Shown: piece by piece, positions 55,201-60,760 of the stretch
Position numbering within the stretch: the stretch's first letter is position 1
How the letters are laid out: each line of letters opens with the position of its first letter
NCBI GenBank assembly: GCA_907163375.1
Contig: CAJQUW010002215.1
Coordinates: 930,001 to 994,000, forward strand
Source of the DNA: Prostheceraeus crozeri
Taxonomy: Eukaryota > Platyhelminthes > Polycladida > Euryleptidae
Direction of reading: 5' to 3'
DNA length: 64,000 nt
Notes under the pieces: model-generated
Seen by the model: the letters and a program-made list of their open reading frames with translations, nothing else
What the model was told of the DNA's origin: nothing
The model's database searches: none
Made by a program: the position numbers and the translations under genes

Positions 55201-58134
55201 GCACTGAAGCGGTGCTAACGAGGTCGGGAAGGTGAAGCACCGATCGCGCTGCTGTTTGGACAGATGCCCTCCTAGTCAAAGTCAGTTTCCTCGATCCTCA
55301 TGGAAAGAGGGGCCTTTCATGGCACCACCAGGTCACCGCTATGAACTGAGCAAACGAACTTTTAATTTTTGGCGGACTTTCTTCTAATTGAAATAAAGTA
55401 GGTAGTGGTTGTCAAAATCTCCGCTTTATTTCTGATTTCGTTGTAATTGCAGTTTGATAAATACAAAGTAATATTTTGCAATTTCTTTACAAATGTGCAC
55501 TTTTATTTTATTTTTGGGATGCATCAAAATTGCTAGTAAAGCTCAGTAGCAAACCAATGTCAAATTTGTATGACATTTTGGCATTACCCATGTGGTTCTA
55601 CTCCCCGCTGAGTCCTTGGACGGTGCTGATGTGGGCAGACATGTCCGAAGCGTTGCGATGCTTCACTCCAGGCGTCTTTCCTGTCGAGTGCCAGAGCTCG
55701 ATCTCAAGACAAAAGCTGAAACATGTCTGTCTGTACTGCCTGATTTCCGTCAACAGCACTTATTCGTAGCCTTGGAGATTATAATGGAAGCAAAGGCTTG
55801 ATTTTTTTTCACAACATGTCACAATAATGGCACATTCATCCGAGCTCTAGTGATAGTTCATAATTCTAATACAAGTGTAATACATAATCTTGTGTCAATG
55901 CGTTTTTGTTTGTTTACTTCTTGCCTCCTTGTTTTTTTGGTCTCTTCTTCCCGGTCATAAGGCTGGGATTGGGAGTAGTCTACTGTTACACACCTCAAGT
56001 GTCTTTCGGGTGTGGGTCGGCGACCATCAATCGAGAAATTACACTCGCCACCGATGATATTATACATGGGTTCCTTTTCACACGAACAAACCAGCTTCGT
56101 ATTTGTCGTAGGCGATCCAGAAGTGTGGGCATGCCATAACGTCTCAGTACTTCCTTTCTTGAAACTTAATCCTTCAAACTGACCTTTGTTATGTATCTTA
56201 TCATTCCTCTGTCTACACTTCTCAGAAGCTGGACTAGTTTCAGGTCGTATTAATAACAGTAAGTTTGTAAATTTGGATAGAAATAGTAGAGTGCATGCAT
56301 GAACCAGCTTGAATTTTTCTGATGACATGTAGTTAGATATTTCATATAAATTAGTTAAATGTCATGACATTTTTGAAGCATGGTAGACATTGATTTGAAT
56401 TTTTCTCGTACTAATGGAAAGTTTGTTGTCGTAGTTGACTGTATTATATGGGCGGATGCTGATCTTTTGCGACGTTGGACTGCTGTAGCATTGAATATGA
56501 CGTACATATTTGCGCAGTAGTGCGAATGATAAAGAGGCGAGAGGTACCATCTTTTAATTTGATGCTTTTACCACGCATAGTGCTTTTCTGGATATATCAG
56601 GAATTTTTGCAAATTATTGTTGACATCTTGTATTTCATATTTTTAAATAATTTTGTTCAATAGAACCCAATAAATTTTGAAATTGAAACTCCCCTTCTGA
56701 GATCGCTTGTACAAAGAATATTTAATGCTCACAAATTGTAATGAAACTCGCGGAAGTGACCCATTGAATATAGTACACGTTGGATGGGCCTCTTTCGATA
56801 ACGAAAGTTGTTTAAGGAACCCTTTGGATAGTGAAGATAATGGACGGAGGCCCCAATCGATAACGAAAGTTCTTGATGCCCCCCTTGGATATTGAAGCTC
56901 GTTGGCGTGAAAAAGTCCTTTAAGGCCTGTATATTGGTATCTGGTTCAGTGTCGTGTATCTAGTCATTTCCGAAGGGGCTTCAAAATTTCGGTTTCGGAT
57001 TTCTTCATTTGAAACTTATCATGTCTGCTTTGCGAGGAGTTTGAATTCGCCATTACCTACTCGTCAAGGAACATATTAATGTACTGACAGAGATCCGTAT
57101 CTTGATGGGAGGACCAATCAGTTGATGAGGACGAAGATTGTGATTTGTTCACAGGTCAGTTGTCAGAGAATTTGCAATAAGACGCTATGATCCTTCTTGA
57201 TAGCGTCAACTATTTCTCTGTCAATCGATCAGCTGTTATTGATTTTGGTCGTCCATAACACGGAGCAAGAAGCAGATCTTCTCTCCTAGATGTTCTTGGC
57301 CATAATTAATTTTTGAAAGAGCTTGGAATTCCATCCGATTTTGCAATCTACCATTGGTGGACTTCGGTGGGGCTTTCAAGGTTTTGGATGAGCCTCGTTT
57401 ATTTTTAGTCAACGCCGTGGATGAATCGAAATCCAAGTGTTAGTGCCATTGTAAGAAGAGACACACCGCTGCTCAGTCACTGGTTGAGTCTCTCCAATCT
57501 GCTCACTGAGTAAGCAAGATTAAGCAGTCACATACCACGGTAGATCTATACCGGGACAGATATGACCAGCTTTTTTTAGACATGAAGGTTGTTATTTCTA
57601 TGAAAAATCATGTCGAAGTTTACTATGCTATGAAATAAATTCGATCACCCTAGGTACATGTGGATGCGTAGCAAAATCTCTATTTTTCATTGTATGTTAT
57701 CTCAGTTTTTAGTACATCATAAATCAATATCTCATTCGTTTCATGGCTGTCCATAATTAATAATTATTCTTATCTCCATCGATTACTACTATTATGACTC
57801 CTTTTCTATTTATGTCTTATGCTCTTGTACAGCTGCTGTTTCGGAACAACAGGAAAATCTGGATGAAACGGCTACGACAGCTGCCGGTCATAGCAAGCAG
57901 ACATCAATGTTGGCCTTCATTATTGATCTCCTGGATAGTGAAGCAGCGGAGTTGAGGACTGTTTGTGTAGAAGGTCTCGTGCGACTTGTTTACCTTGGTC
58001 TTGTAACTTCATCGAAACTGCTGTCTCGTCTACTGCTCCTTTGGTTCAATCCTCTGACTGAGGACGACACTACCCTGCGACACTGTCTTGCAGTATTTCT
58101 ACCAGCGTACTGCTTCATTAAAAGTGATTATCAG
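16100..58134 (+). CDS. NCAPG: Condensin complex subunit 3 (CAP-G), 11 coding exons in window, 3' end missing
   Basis: Exons: 16100-16210, 21383-21985, 28802-29085, 29956-30370, 37364-37513, 37578-37739, 42091-42291, 42794-43003, 47000-47114, 48601-48642 and 57833-58134. They join in phase to 865 codons. The order of conserved blocks follows vertebrate NCAPG: HEAT repeats with ALSRLQDP, NDRS-type blocks, a UVR-like coiled segment in exon 6, VRNLAV, and the Cnd3 region with LRHCL. CAP-G is the HEAT-repeat, DNA-binding subunit of condensin I. It acts with SMC2, SMC4, CAP-D2 and CAP-H in mitotic chromosome compaction. Vertebrate proteins are about 1,000 residues, so the last ~150-250 codons should lie beyond the right edge. 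All introns carry transposons or are short. The homology rests on recalled family sequence and was not searched. Confidence 0.93.
16450..17525 (-). mobile_element. LINE (Jockey/CR1-group) 3' half, minus strand, with CTTA tail
   Basis: The minus strand reads DWTIDYLKGRRQSVRIGN, GVPQGSVLGP, YIDDNTV (the RT catalytic box), LNPSKCKTLF, LLGVILNERLEW and ALRVLRPLLSKK, then a C-terminal CNCNSF region. The frame 17426-16605 is open for 273 residues. The 3' end has an AATAAA-like ATAAATATC and then (CTTA)n at 16475-16456, the microsatellite tail of this LINE group. The 5' part, with the endonuclease, is truncated, as is usual. It lies in NCAPG intron 1, 240 bp after exon 1. Confidence 0.85.
17958..19471 (+). 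mobile_element. LINE (Jockey/CR1-group) RT copy, plus strand, 3' complete
   Basis: Starts at WKTNKAPGDDMIP, the entry of the RT domain, and continues RPISLLPALSKICEK, YDFSKAFDLLGHDV, GIPQGSLVGPFLFN, KYVDDCTFV, LNLSKCKMMW, LLGVHFSLYLKWD and CTCESFPDL. A frameshift lies near 18710. The 3' non-coding part ends around GAAATATATATATTCTATTC (19446-19465). It is 5'-truncated and has roughly 40% similarity by eye to the minus-strand LINE 540 bp away, so it is a different family of the same clade. Confidence 0.82.
19472..20330. other. Intron 1 sequence, nothing assigned
   Basis: AT-rich intron sequence with no gene, terminus or repeat that I can name. Confidence 0.4.
20370..20850 (+). pseudogene. Penelope-like element 3' end (GIY-YIG endonuclease remnant plus 3' UTR)
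   Basis: From about 20375 the plus strand reads AIAEHSLNNDHHIDWNTVDI, then LEHDTNYHKRLFLKACHTES and a stop after SVLSAYSIT. The AEH...H.IDW and Y.KRL..E blocks are the C-terminal part of the GIY-YIG nuclease of Penelope-like elements. A 3' region follows with the word ACGATGCGATCTGTAAGGTC and an AATAAA near 20831. Only this end remains. It is a different orientation and region from the Penelope RT at 14687-15332. Confidence 0.75.
20851..21382. other. Intron 1 sequence before exon 2
   Basis: Nothing recognised beyond the splice acceptor at 21382. Confidence 0.4.
21383..21985 (+). CDS. NCAPG: NCAPG coding exon 2 (residues 38-238)
   Basis: Acceptor TTGATTGCAG, then AKFESFWPRF. It contains PPMERLIAFIVKF (family: PAVERVIEFAAKF) and RALSRLQDPTDRDCPVV, nearly the vertebrate sequence. 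It ends FDTIVDK before donor GTAAGC at 21986, phase 0 on both sides. It covers the first HEAT repeats. It is the largest exon and the strongest single piece of evidence for the gene. Confidence 0.95.
21986..22944. other. Intron 2, first part, nothing assigned
   Basis: A few small frames but no domain, terminus or repeat. (GCT)4 near 22680 is a simple microsatellite. Confidence 0.4.
22945..23243. mobile_element. Probable ~290-bp MITE
   Basis: CAAAATAAGGACCCTGATATA at about 22950 is matched in inverse orientation by TATATAAGGATCCTTATTTTG at about 23213. The arms differ at a few sites. No coding region. A TA or other target duplication is not clear, so the exact ends are uncertain. Confidence 0.55.
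23684..24418. mobile_element. Non-autonomous hAT-type element (735 bp), nested
   Basis: Starts CAGGGCTGGGATGTCGTGC and ends with the near-inverse GCACGACACCCCAGCCCTG. The 8-bp duplication CTTTAAAG is perfect (23676-23683 and 24419-24426). Both subterminal zones carry repeated GGTGTCGGTGTCG words in both orientations. No coding capacity. It sits 151 bp inside the left end of the larger element. Confidence 0.92.
25495..26362. mobile_element. Non-autonomous hAT-type element (868 bp), nested
   Basis: Ends CAGGCTTGCCATTGGGAT and the near-inverse ATCCCAACGGCAAGCCTG. The 8-bp duplication CCTGTAAT is perfect (25487-25494 and 26363-26370). The subterminal motif ATTGGGAT and its inverse ATCCCAAT is repeated many times at both ends. 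No transposase frame. Confidence 0.92.
26922..27807. other. Intron 2, no gene
   Basis: At 27487-27613 repeated TTCGG/CCGAA words sit between GGGGTGTTCCGAACTGACGG and CTTCGCACCCCTAG, which might be the ends of a small element, but no target duplication is visible. Otherwise nothing assigned. Confidence 0.4.
27808..28017 (+). pseudogene. Tc1/mariner transposase N-terminal fragment (HTH)
   Basis: The 69-residue frame MVHEFSEEIRWRIVTLSTDA continues with NRIATYLHVPKSTVRYKICR and a GRNRSGDSR linker. This is the first helix-turn-helix of Tc1-like transposases with its IA..L.VPKSTVR motif. The catalytic domain is missing, and the sequence after 28017 is not recognisable. It is a different family from the Tc1 at 3598-5173. 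Confidence 0.7.
28018..28801. other. Intron 2, 3' part
   Basis: No gene or repeat recognised. Confidence 0.4.
28802..29085 (+). CDS. NCAPG: NCAPG coding exon 3 (residues 239-333)
   Basis: Acceptor TTTATTCCAG, then VSLRPLTIAKRI. The blocks DGMSDRSSSVRD and LKALDVEGSPNV match the NDRSDAVK and LDVENSSEV blocks of the family. It ends DQE plus two bases of a Thr codon before donor GTAAGT at 29086. More HEAT repeats. Confidence 0.93.
29499..29701 (+). mobile_element. tRNA-derived SINE
   Basis: An internal RNA polymerase III promoter is visible: A box TGGCTCAGTTGG at 29504-29515 and B box GGGTTCGAGTCTA at 29548-29560, about 33 bp apart as in tRNA heads. A body of about 140 bp follows, then an A-rich tail AATAAAATATAAAA. 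It is not a tRNA gene, because the stem pairing and 3' end are lost. No target duplication was found. It lies in NCAPG intron 3, plus orientation. Confidence 0.75.
29956..30370 (+). CDS. NCAPG: NCAPG coding exon 4 (residues 333-471)
   Basis: Acceptor CCATTTCAG. One base completes the Thr codon, then RVPKLDKLCSESAFFW. Conserved blocks are WRLLVEYLK and LVNEFIASHVITLAKSID (family: KEFIGQQLILIIKSLD). Ends DSNLSNE before donor GTAAGT at 30371, phase 0. A transposon terminus begins only 23 bp into the following intron. Confidence 0.93.
30394..31809. mobile_element. Tc1/mariner-type element, non-autonomous or decayed
   Basis: Long inverted ends: CAGGGTGTTCGCGATCTTCT (30394 on, continuing TGCGGATTTTTA) and its inverse ending at 31809 with one mismatch. 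The TA beside the right end suits a Tc1/mariner insertion, while the left flank is ACG, so the duplication is blurred. No convincing transposase frame remains in 1.4 kb. It starts 23 bp after the exon 4 splice donor of NCAPG. Confidence 0.75.
31810..33108. other. Intron 4 sequence with one perfect 18-bp palindrome
   Basis: No gene. GCTGAGATGCATCTCAGC at 32745-32762 is a perfect palindrome without a loop. Otherwise nothing assigned. Confidence 0.45.
34630..34760 (+). other. LTR-like segment (possible solo LTR remnant), uncertain
   Basis: A TATAAAA-type box at about 34637 is followed within 100 bp by CCCCTAACCTGAACACTCAAA and a sequence CACATAGTGGCTGAC, which looks like an LTR end followed by a primer-binding site. 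No partner LTR or coding region is seen. If real it is a broken fossil of an LTR element. Low confidence. Confidence 0.25.
34824..34980. repeat. Short tandem repeat, three copies
   Basis: CCCACATGTAAACAGATCCTG and variants (CTCACATGTAAACAAATCCTG, CCCACAAGTAAACAGATCCTG) occur three times in about 130 bp, inside transposon copy 1. The copies are diverged. Confidence 0.7.
35695..37147. mobile_element. DNA transposon family copy 2 (CAGGGTGTC ends)
   Basis: Starts CAGGGTGTCCGCGCCCCCTG and ends GCGCGAACACCCTG. A 6-bp direct repeat TTCCTT touches both ends (35689-35694 and 37148-37153). CCTGGAAA words are repeated inside both termini. It holds an expanded minisatellite (35990-36235). It lies 218 bp after copy 1 in the same orientation and ends 216 bp before NCAPG exon 5. 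No transposase frame. Confidence 0.8.
35990..36235. repeat. ~57-bp minisatellite, about five copies, inside the transposon
   Basis: The unit GTGAACTAGGAGCCGTAAAC TCCCTCATTAACGTCGTG (interrupted here for length) repeats with variation about every 57 bp, so the minus strand reads a repeated 19-residue peptide (EFTA..SSPYGTTL). Transposon copy 1 has only one to two units at 33285-33360. Confidence 0.85.
37364..37513 (+). CDS. NCAPG: NCAPG coding exon 5 (residues 472-521)
   Basis: Acceptor CAATATTTCAG, then VVEMISELREP (family: TEIISEIRAP). A poorly conserved linker follows and it ends DRKLEMR. The donor is GTTTGT at 37514, weaker than the GTAAG of all other introns here, but the phase and the match to the family (KKELKMAEIK across the junction) support it. 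Confidence 0.8.
37578..37739 (+). CDS. NCAPG: NCAPG coding exon 6 (residues 522-575), UVR-like coiled segment
   Basis: Acceptor ACTTTTTAG after a 64-bp intron, the shortest in the gene. Encodes MAAIKVSINVAKEELDDCIA and FEAAGPLRDKLKSLEDEK, a UVR-type helical hairpin matching the family block ENCITLQDF..ASELKEEIKALED. Ends DEMK before donor GTAAGT at 37740, phase 0. Confidence 0.92.
39245..41176 (+). mobile_element. hAT-related element, 15-bp perfect TIRs, nested
   Basis: CAGTGTTCGTACTGG at 39245-39259 is exactly inverted at 41162-41176. The 6-bp repeat CTACTA touches both ends (39239-39244 and 41177-41182), a target duplication shorter than the usual 8. hAT lineages with 5- and 6-bp duplications have been described. 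GGCGCGAA words are repeated in both orientations inside both ends. It carries a 3' transposase fragment and is therefore non-autonomous. Confidence 0.85.
39591..40421 (+). CDS. hAT dimerisation domain followed by long coiled coil (transposase fragment)
   Basis: The open frame of 276 residues has no ATG at its start (the first start-like codon is GTG), so it is probably a 3' piece or a downstream exon. Residues ~85-145 contain MPTLSRLARVTMTLPHG and AEVERVFSLLPDL, the hAT C-terminal motif with its glutamate. Residues ~160-260 are a Lys/Glu-rich coiled coil (KSEMEEEAARKKKAAEKDIL), ending with a basic tail (SPKKLK). The RNase-H-like catalytic core with the two Asp residues is absent from this element. 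Confidence 0.7.
   Translation: MKRFFRRGTEKLLKHLPFENDVLQSCQFLSPHHSNDADLENWAKTLAKCFPQIVPQNEISTLEVEARLLQGTTEKPMDIGEYWQKMSSKMPTLSRLARVTMTLPHGNAEVERVFSLLPDLVTKKRSNLSATTINAIVVIKSAMASTNISSRNFEVTQALLEKVAKVKQAYELRLKSEMEEEAARKKKAAEKDILKTFENQKKNYSKLNELESGLKNNEKRISDIMKRKESLVKMQEEALRSLKEEKKRGVAEKLMTSTLKRKAHEELKVISPKKLK
42091..42291 (+). CDS. NCAPG: NCAPG coding exon 7 (residues 576-642)
   Basis: Acceptor CTGTTTTCCAG, then ARNENIDANEEEDKQ, a strongly acidic linker (NEEDDDEEK), and a helical part VELLKRVKNNKGLTPSLRTL matching the family's YELLKQMSISTGLSATMNG. Donor GTAAGC at 42292, phase 0. The acidic tract is longer than I recall for vertebrates. Confidence 0.88.
42292..42793. other. NCAPG: NCAPG intron 7 (502 bp)
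   Basis: A compact intron between exons 7 and 8. GACCCTGATGGTAGCTGATGG carries a short direct repeat, otherwise nothing. Confidence 0.5.
42794..43003 (+). CDS. NCAPG: NCAPG coding exon 8 (residues 643-712), start of Cnd3 region
   Basis: Acceptor TTGTTTTCAG, then ILPGITNSDPGVRNLAV, close to the family's ILPGIISIHPVVRNLAV. It continues GLARKYLPLLRQI and ISALK-type RVSALKSVFD, ending FGLDAFK before donor GTAAGA at 43004, phase 0. Highly conserved Cnd3 block. Confidence 0.95.
43004..44297. other. Intron 8, first part, with unassigned coding-like tract
   Basis: On the minus strand, 43980-43540 reads as broken coding-like sequence (AQIWAILSNSHTLRQCKLKI, DPQVLENLCIPISLE) in more than one frame. 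I cannot assign it to a family. It may be a decayed retroelement. Confidence 0.3.
44312..44514 (+). mobile_element. tRNA-derived SINE with perfect 14-bp target duplication
   Basis: A box GTGGCACAGTGG at 44321-44332 and B box GGTCGAACCCGG at 44367-44378 form a pol III promoter. The tail CCGT is followed by a run of A. AAAATTGGCATCGA stands on both sides (44298-44311 and 44515-44528), a perfect 14-bp target duplication typical of LINE-driven insertion. The body is about 200 bp. It differs from the SINE at 29499. The intact duplication points to a fairly recent insertion in NCAPG intron 8. Confidence 0.93.
44529..46999. other. Intron 8, second part, nothing firmly assigned
   Basis: The minus strand at 44790-44560 has a 70-80-codon open tract (GNFGFHKNIIDSANVSARTI, LTIAMPLNLLVKVSIEKELY) without a recognised family. 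The remainder is AT-rich intron. Confidence 0.35.
47000..47114 (+). CDS. NCAPG: NCAPG coding exon 9 (residues 713-751), acidic linker
   Basis: Acceptor CTCTATTTTAG, then DIPLDDPTHDDIQDDDNDAT. It ends VVVNDDDS plus one base, before donor GTAAGT at 47115. An acidic linker stands at this place in vertebrate NCAPG too (NSDDEQESKE). Identity is low, so the call rests on phase, splice sites, acidity and order. Confidence 0.8.
47131..48510 (+). mobile_element. mariner-type transposon filling NCAPG intron 9
   Basis: The 31-bp inverted ends start TACAGTGCGTACATAAAGTT (left) and, inverted, TACAGTGCGTTCATAAAGTC (right, ending 48510). A TA is present at both outer ends, as expected for mariner. The length of 1,380 bp is usual for the group. 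The transposase is decayed. The intron is 47115-48600, so only 16 bp on the left and 90 bp on the right are not transposon. Confidence 0.93.
47425..48320 (+). pseudogene. mariner-type transposase, decayed
   Basis: The N-terminal part at 47425 reads MFCANGEYTNEVKNEFLERL, LPHRNADWSPISEF and LTDQKVNVIS, the helix-turn-helix region of this mariner group. Further on, in other frames, come LKENLNENDVLNKTFFSDEA with the first Asp (about 47835), QDVATAHTA with the second (about 48062) and VLDFCWW with the third (about 48170). Many stops and frameshifts separate them, so no active protein is made. Confidence 0.85.
48601..48642 (+). CDS. NCAPG: NCAPG coding exon 10, 42-bp microexon (residues 751-765)
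   Basis: Acceptor TTTAAAATTTAG. Two bases complete a Ser codon, then NKPKEDEPDEKVS and one base, before donor GTAAGC at 48643. Both partial codons fit the neighbouring exons exactly, and the charged composition continues the linker. At 42 bases it would be missed by most gene finders. Confidence 0.72.
48643..49688. other. Intron 10, first part
   Basis: AT-rich, with no gene or repeat recognised up to the hAT target duplication at 49689. Confidence 0.4.
50247..50486 (-). pseudogene. hAT transposase exon 3: dimerisation domain with Glu-to-Ala change
   Basis: Acceptor CTCTTTTCAG at 50487, in phase with exon 2. Encodes KDPLSWWRINQAKFRKLSLL, then ARKYLAIQATSAASARVFSV and ends LNLNSKKSS with a stop at 50247. 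In hAT proteins the motif is SAxSERVFS, whose glutamate is the third catalytic residue (E572 in Hermes). Here it is alanine (codon GCA at 50360-50358). Together with the stop in exon 2, the copy should be inactive. Confidence 0.85.
51088..52387 (-). pseudogene. hAT transposase exon 2: catalytic core, one in-frame stop
   Basis: The acceptor CTATTTCAG at 52388 joins in phase to give LIVRCVTADLQPLTF. The core shows ITTDCWTN (first Asp), FCTTDDNTSN (second Asp), CLAHLLQLSIN and NKTRWNST. An in-frame TGA lies at 51190-51192 near the end. After it, the same frame continues with APSSKRCKLL and EEDELDSYLQ to donor GTAAGT at 51087. With exons 1 and 3 the total would be about 625 residues, normal for this group. 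Confidence 0.85.
53235..53572 (-). CDS. hAT transposase exon 1: BED zinc finger
   Basis: The ATG at 53572 starts MSRVWDNFKL. The BED finger shows KYAKCNLCEKKYVF (C-x2-C) and LLYHMKNQHP (H-x4-H). A linker with MDEWLKTSKSRTCSKERAID follows and the exon ends TKLIVR with two bases of the last codon, at donor GTGAGT (53234-53229). Confidence 0.82.
54094..56788. other. Intron 10, middle part
   Basis: At 55592-55801 the plus strand has a coding-like frame (VPELDLKTKAETCLSVLPDF) that I cannot assign, possibly a decayed element. Nothing else recognised. Confidence 0.35.
56789..56905. repeat. Two-copy ~60-bp tandem repeat
   Basis: TCGATAACGAAAGTT and TTGGATA(G/T)TGAAG occur twice in the same order about 60 bp apart. 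The copies are diverged and no function is visible. Confidence 0.6.
56906..57832. other. Intron 10, last part
   Basis: No gene or element recognised before the exon 11 acceptor. Confidence 0.4.
57833..58134 (+). CDS. NCAPG: NCAPG coding exon 11 (residues 765-865), Cnd3 core
   Basis: Acceptor CTCTTGTACAG. Two bases complete an Ala codon, then a spacer and MLAFIIDLLDSEAAELRTV. LWFNPLTEDDTTLRHCLAVF is nearly the vertebrate LWYNPVTEEDVQLRHCLGVF. It ends KSDYQ before donor GTAAGG at 58135, phase 0. The next exon was not found in the remaining 5.9 kb. Confidence 0.95.
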
Positions 58135-58159
58135 GTAAGGGTAAATGAGCAGGATTTCT

Positions 58160-58196
58160 TCCCGGAATTCACGGAATTTTGAGAATCCCGGGAAGT
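58160..58196. repeat. Hairpin-forming inverted repeat just after exon 11
   Basis: CTTCCCGG and CCCGGGAAG are inverted around a loop holding two copies of GGAATT. It starts about 25 bp after the exon 11 donor. It could be a remnant of a transposon end or a local RNA hairpin. Confidence 0.5.
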
Positions 58197-58251
58197 TGTT
58201 TTATGCTAATATTTGCTGAAGCATTAGATCTCGAAATCGAAGTCTTTTAGC

Positions 58252-58780
58252 CGTTTTATTTCTTTATTTATTTTATTTAACCACAACATCTGTAACCGAA
58301 GTTACAATCAAAGTGGATATACAAGGAAATATAACAGCAATGACACATCATCTATCAACAAATTAGAAAGTTATGTTTGATTTAAGCAGATGAAATTTCA
58401 ATAAGCGCTTGAAAATATGGAATCTTCTTTCATTCCGACACTTTTCGGGAAGGGAGTTCCACAACCGAGTTTTAGAGTCCAAATGTTATTCAGACATAGT
58501 TATAGAATTCGGAAAGAGCCAAGTAAATAGACAAAATTTGTTTGTATTTGCCAATCAGTGGAATGCTTCCAACTATCATCAGAAAATTTAACTTAAAATT
58601 CTTCCTTTGATTAGGAAGATTCTTACCAAGCACGGGGTTGGTGCAACATGAAAACTGTTGACAATTGATTTTCTTGGTGACATCGTCTGTCAGCAAATAA
58701 AGGAGATGTCTACTATATATTTTTTTCATGCTAGGTTTGTTGGCCCCAATAATCAATACAATCTTCATGTCTCTGCTTGT
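58252..58780 (-). mobile_element. LINE 3' end fragment, minus strand
   Basis: The minus strand reads LDSKTRLWNSLPEKCRNERR then FHIFKRLLKFHLL and a stop. The WNSLP block and its spacing to the end are the C-terminus of CR1/Jockey-type LINE proteins. The 3' tail is AT-rich with several AATAAA signals (58285-58255). An upstream part in another frame (RKNFKLNFLM) precedes it. Most of the element is missing. Confidence 0.65.
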
Positions 58781-58785
58781 TTAAA

Positions 58786-60760
58786 TCAATCAATCGCATT
58801 CCCATATTCCACTGGAACGTTGGGTTCATGAGACACAAAAATGTCTATACAAGGAACGAGTCGTTGCCATGCGCAGCAAGTCGATATTTGTGATGTCCAG
58901 GTCCTTTGCCAATGCGGTGACGTATGTCTCCCGCTGACGTCCCCGAGCTCGTTTGCCCTCGATTATTCCGGTGGTTGCCAACTTCTCCATTGCATCCTTC
59001 CTCAGTACGTGTTCCAGGAACCGAAGTTGCCTTTCATTTATTTCCCGAAGCAAACTTGCCGATGTTTGCGCCATTGCCAAAGCCTGCTCGTTGCTGCGAT
59101 GTTCCGTCCGGTAGATTTTTGAATATTCGACGAAGGAACCACATTTCCGCCGCTTCGAGTTTCTGCCTATTGGCGCGACTCACCGTCCAGGTCTCACAGC
59201 CATCTAACAGCGTTGACCAGAGATAACAATTCAGCATTCTCATCCTTGTCGACAATAATAGTGAGCGCGATGTTAGAACTTTGCTTAGAGAAGAGAACGT
59301 GGCCTTGGCGATGGTTATTCTTCTTCGTATCTCCGTGTGGCATCGGCCATCCTGAGTTAACATGCTACCTAAGTAGACGAAAGCTTCAACTTGCTTCTAT
59401 GTCTCTCCATGAACCATTATTCGGCAAGGAGGCGCATTATGTGTTTTGCTGAAGACCATGGTGACAGATTTTCTTATATTTTAATATAAACTTTTGCTTT
59501 CACTTTCAGCGACAACGTCTATGAGCTCTTGCAACTGCGCTTCTGATTCGGCAGTGATCCCAGTATCGTCTGCGTATCTGAGGTTGTTCAGGACATTGCC
59601 TCCAACTTTGAAACCATCATGTTCGTCGAGGTTACGTAGGATCATTTCGGAGTATAAGGCAAAGAGAAAAGGAGATGCCACGCATCCTTGTCTTACTCCT
59701 CGCTTTATGTCACACCACGAACTAATATCACCATCCATTTGCACTGCAGCTTTCTGCTGCCAGTATAAACTTTCCATTAGATTAATATCGCTCTCTTCGA
59801 TGTCCAGACTTCGCAGAATCTTAAACAATGGCTCATGTTGCACCTTGTCGAAAACTTTGCTATAATCGATGAAACATGCGAAGACGTCTCGTTGTTTTTC
59901 AATAGCCCGTTCCACAAGTCGACGTAGGGTGTAAATAGCGTTTCTCGAGCCCTTGTCCGGCATGAAACCGTATTGAACCTCGGATATTTCTTCCACCGAT
60001 CTTCCACGCATTCTGTTCAGCAGCACGTGAACCATCAACTTTACAACATGGCTCATAAGACTGATTATACGAAATTCGTCGCACTTTTTCGTGCCTGGTT
60101 TCTTTGGTAATGTAATAAAAATGGACTTGGTCATATCTTTAGGGAACTGTCCTTCTTCGTTGATTTGATTCAGCAACTTGGCCAACGCCAAGTTGCTTCT
60201 TCTCCTGCTGCAGACATCATTTCAGCTACGATGCCATCTGGTCCCGTTGCTTTGCCAAATGCGCATTTTCGCAGGGCGGTTCTGACTTCGTCCACTGTGA
60301 TGGTAAGTGCTGTCCCCCTTCTTTCTCTAGGAGGCGGTTGTCTTCTGTTGTCATCAAGCAAGTTGTTGATGTATCTAATCCATCGTTCGAGCTTCTCCTT
60401 TTTCTCAAATAGGATCGATCCATCCTCGTTGTCTATACAACCACTAACGGTTCCGCGTTTCTTTATTCTCGCCGCTTTGTTTATCTGCGAATGCATCGCA
60501 CGCGTATGGTGTCTTCTATCTAGATCCTCAATGATCTTGCATTGCGAGTTGAAATACTCCTCCTTTGCTTTCCGACAGTCGGTCCGAATTTCTTTATCTA
60601 TCAGCTTGTACATTGTTACATTGTTCTTAGCTTTTCGCCTGTCTTCCATCTTTTGTAATATTTTATCGCTCATCCAGCTCTGCTTTGCTATTTTCTCTGT
60701 TAAATAGGAGCAAAACTTGTTTAAATACGGATGTGATTTTCCTCCACTTTGGGAATTCCG
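58786..60760 (-). mobile_element. RTE-like LINE, 5'-truncated, broken RT frame
   Basis: On the minus strand, from 60760: KFCSYLTEKIAKQSWMSDKI, a linker, FGKATGPDGIVAEMM, KSIFITLPKKPGTKKCDEFR, ACFIDYSKVFDKVQHEPLFK, RGVRQGCVASPFLF and NLRYADDTGI (the catalytic box, about 59535). Then come the thumb (LLDGCETWTVSRANRQKLEA) and a C-terminal tail EGKRARGRQRETYV. The YADD box and this tail are typical of RTE-type LINEs. Frameshifts split it into about four pieces. The endonuclease is absent. The 3' end has the short tail ATTGATTGATT (58797-58787). Confidence 0.85.

Noticed and set aside
55476-55801. Two overlapping plus-strand frames as a host gene or an extra NCAPG exon
   Set aside because: No similarity to the NCAPG linker and no suitable splice sites. 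The exon 10 to 11 junction is already in phase without it.
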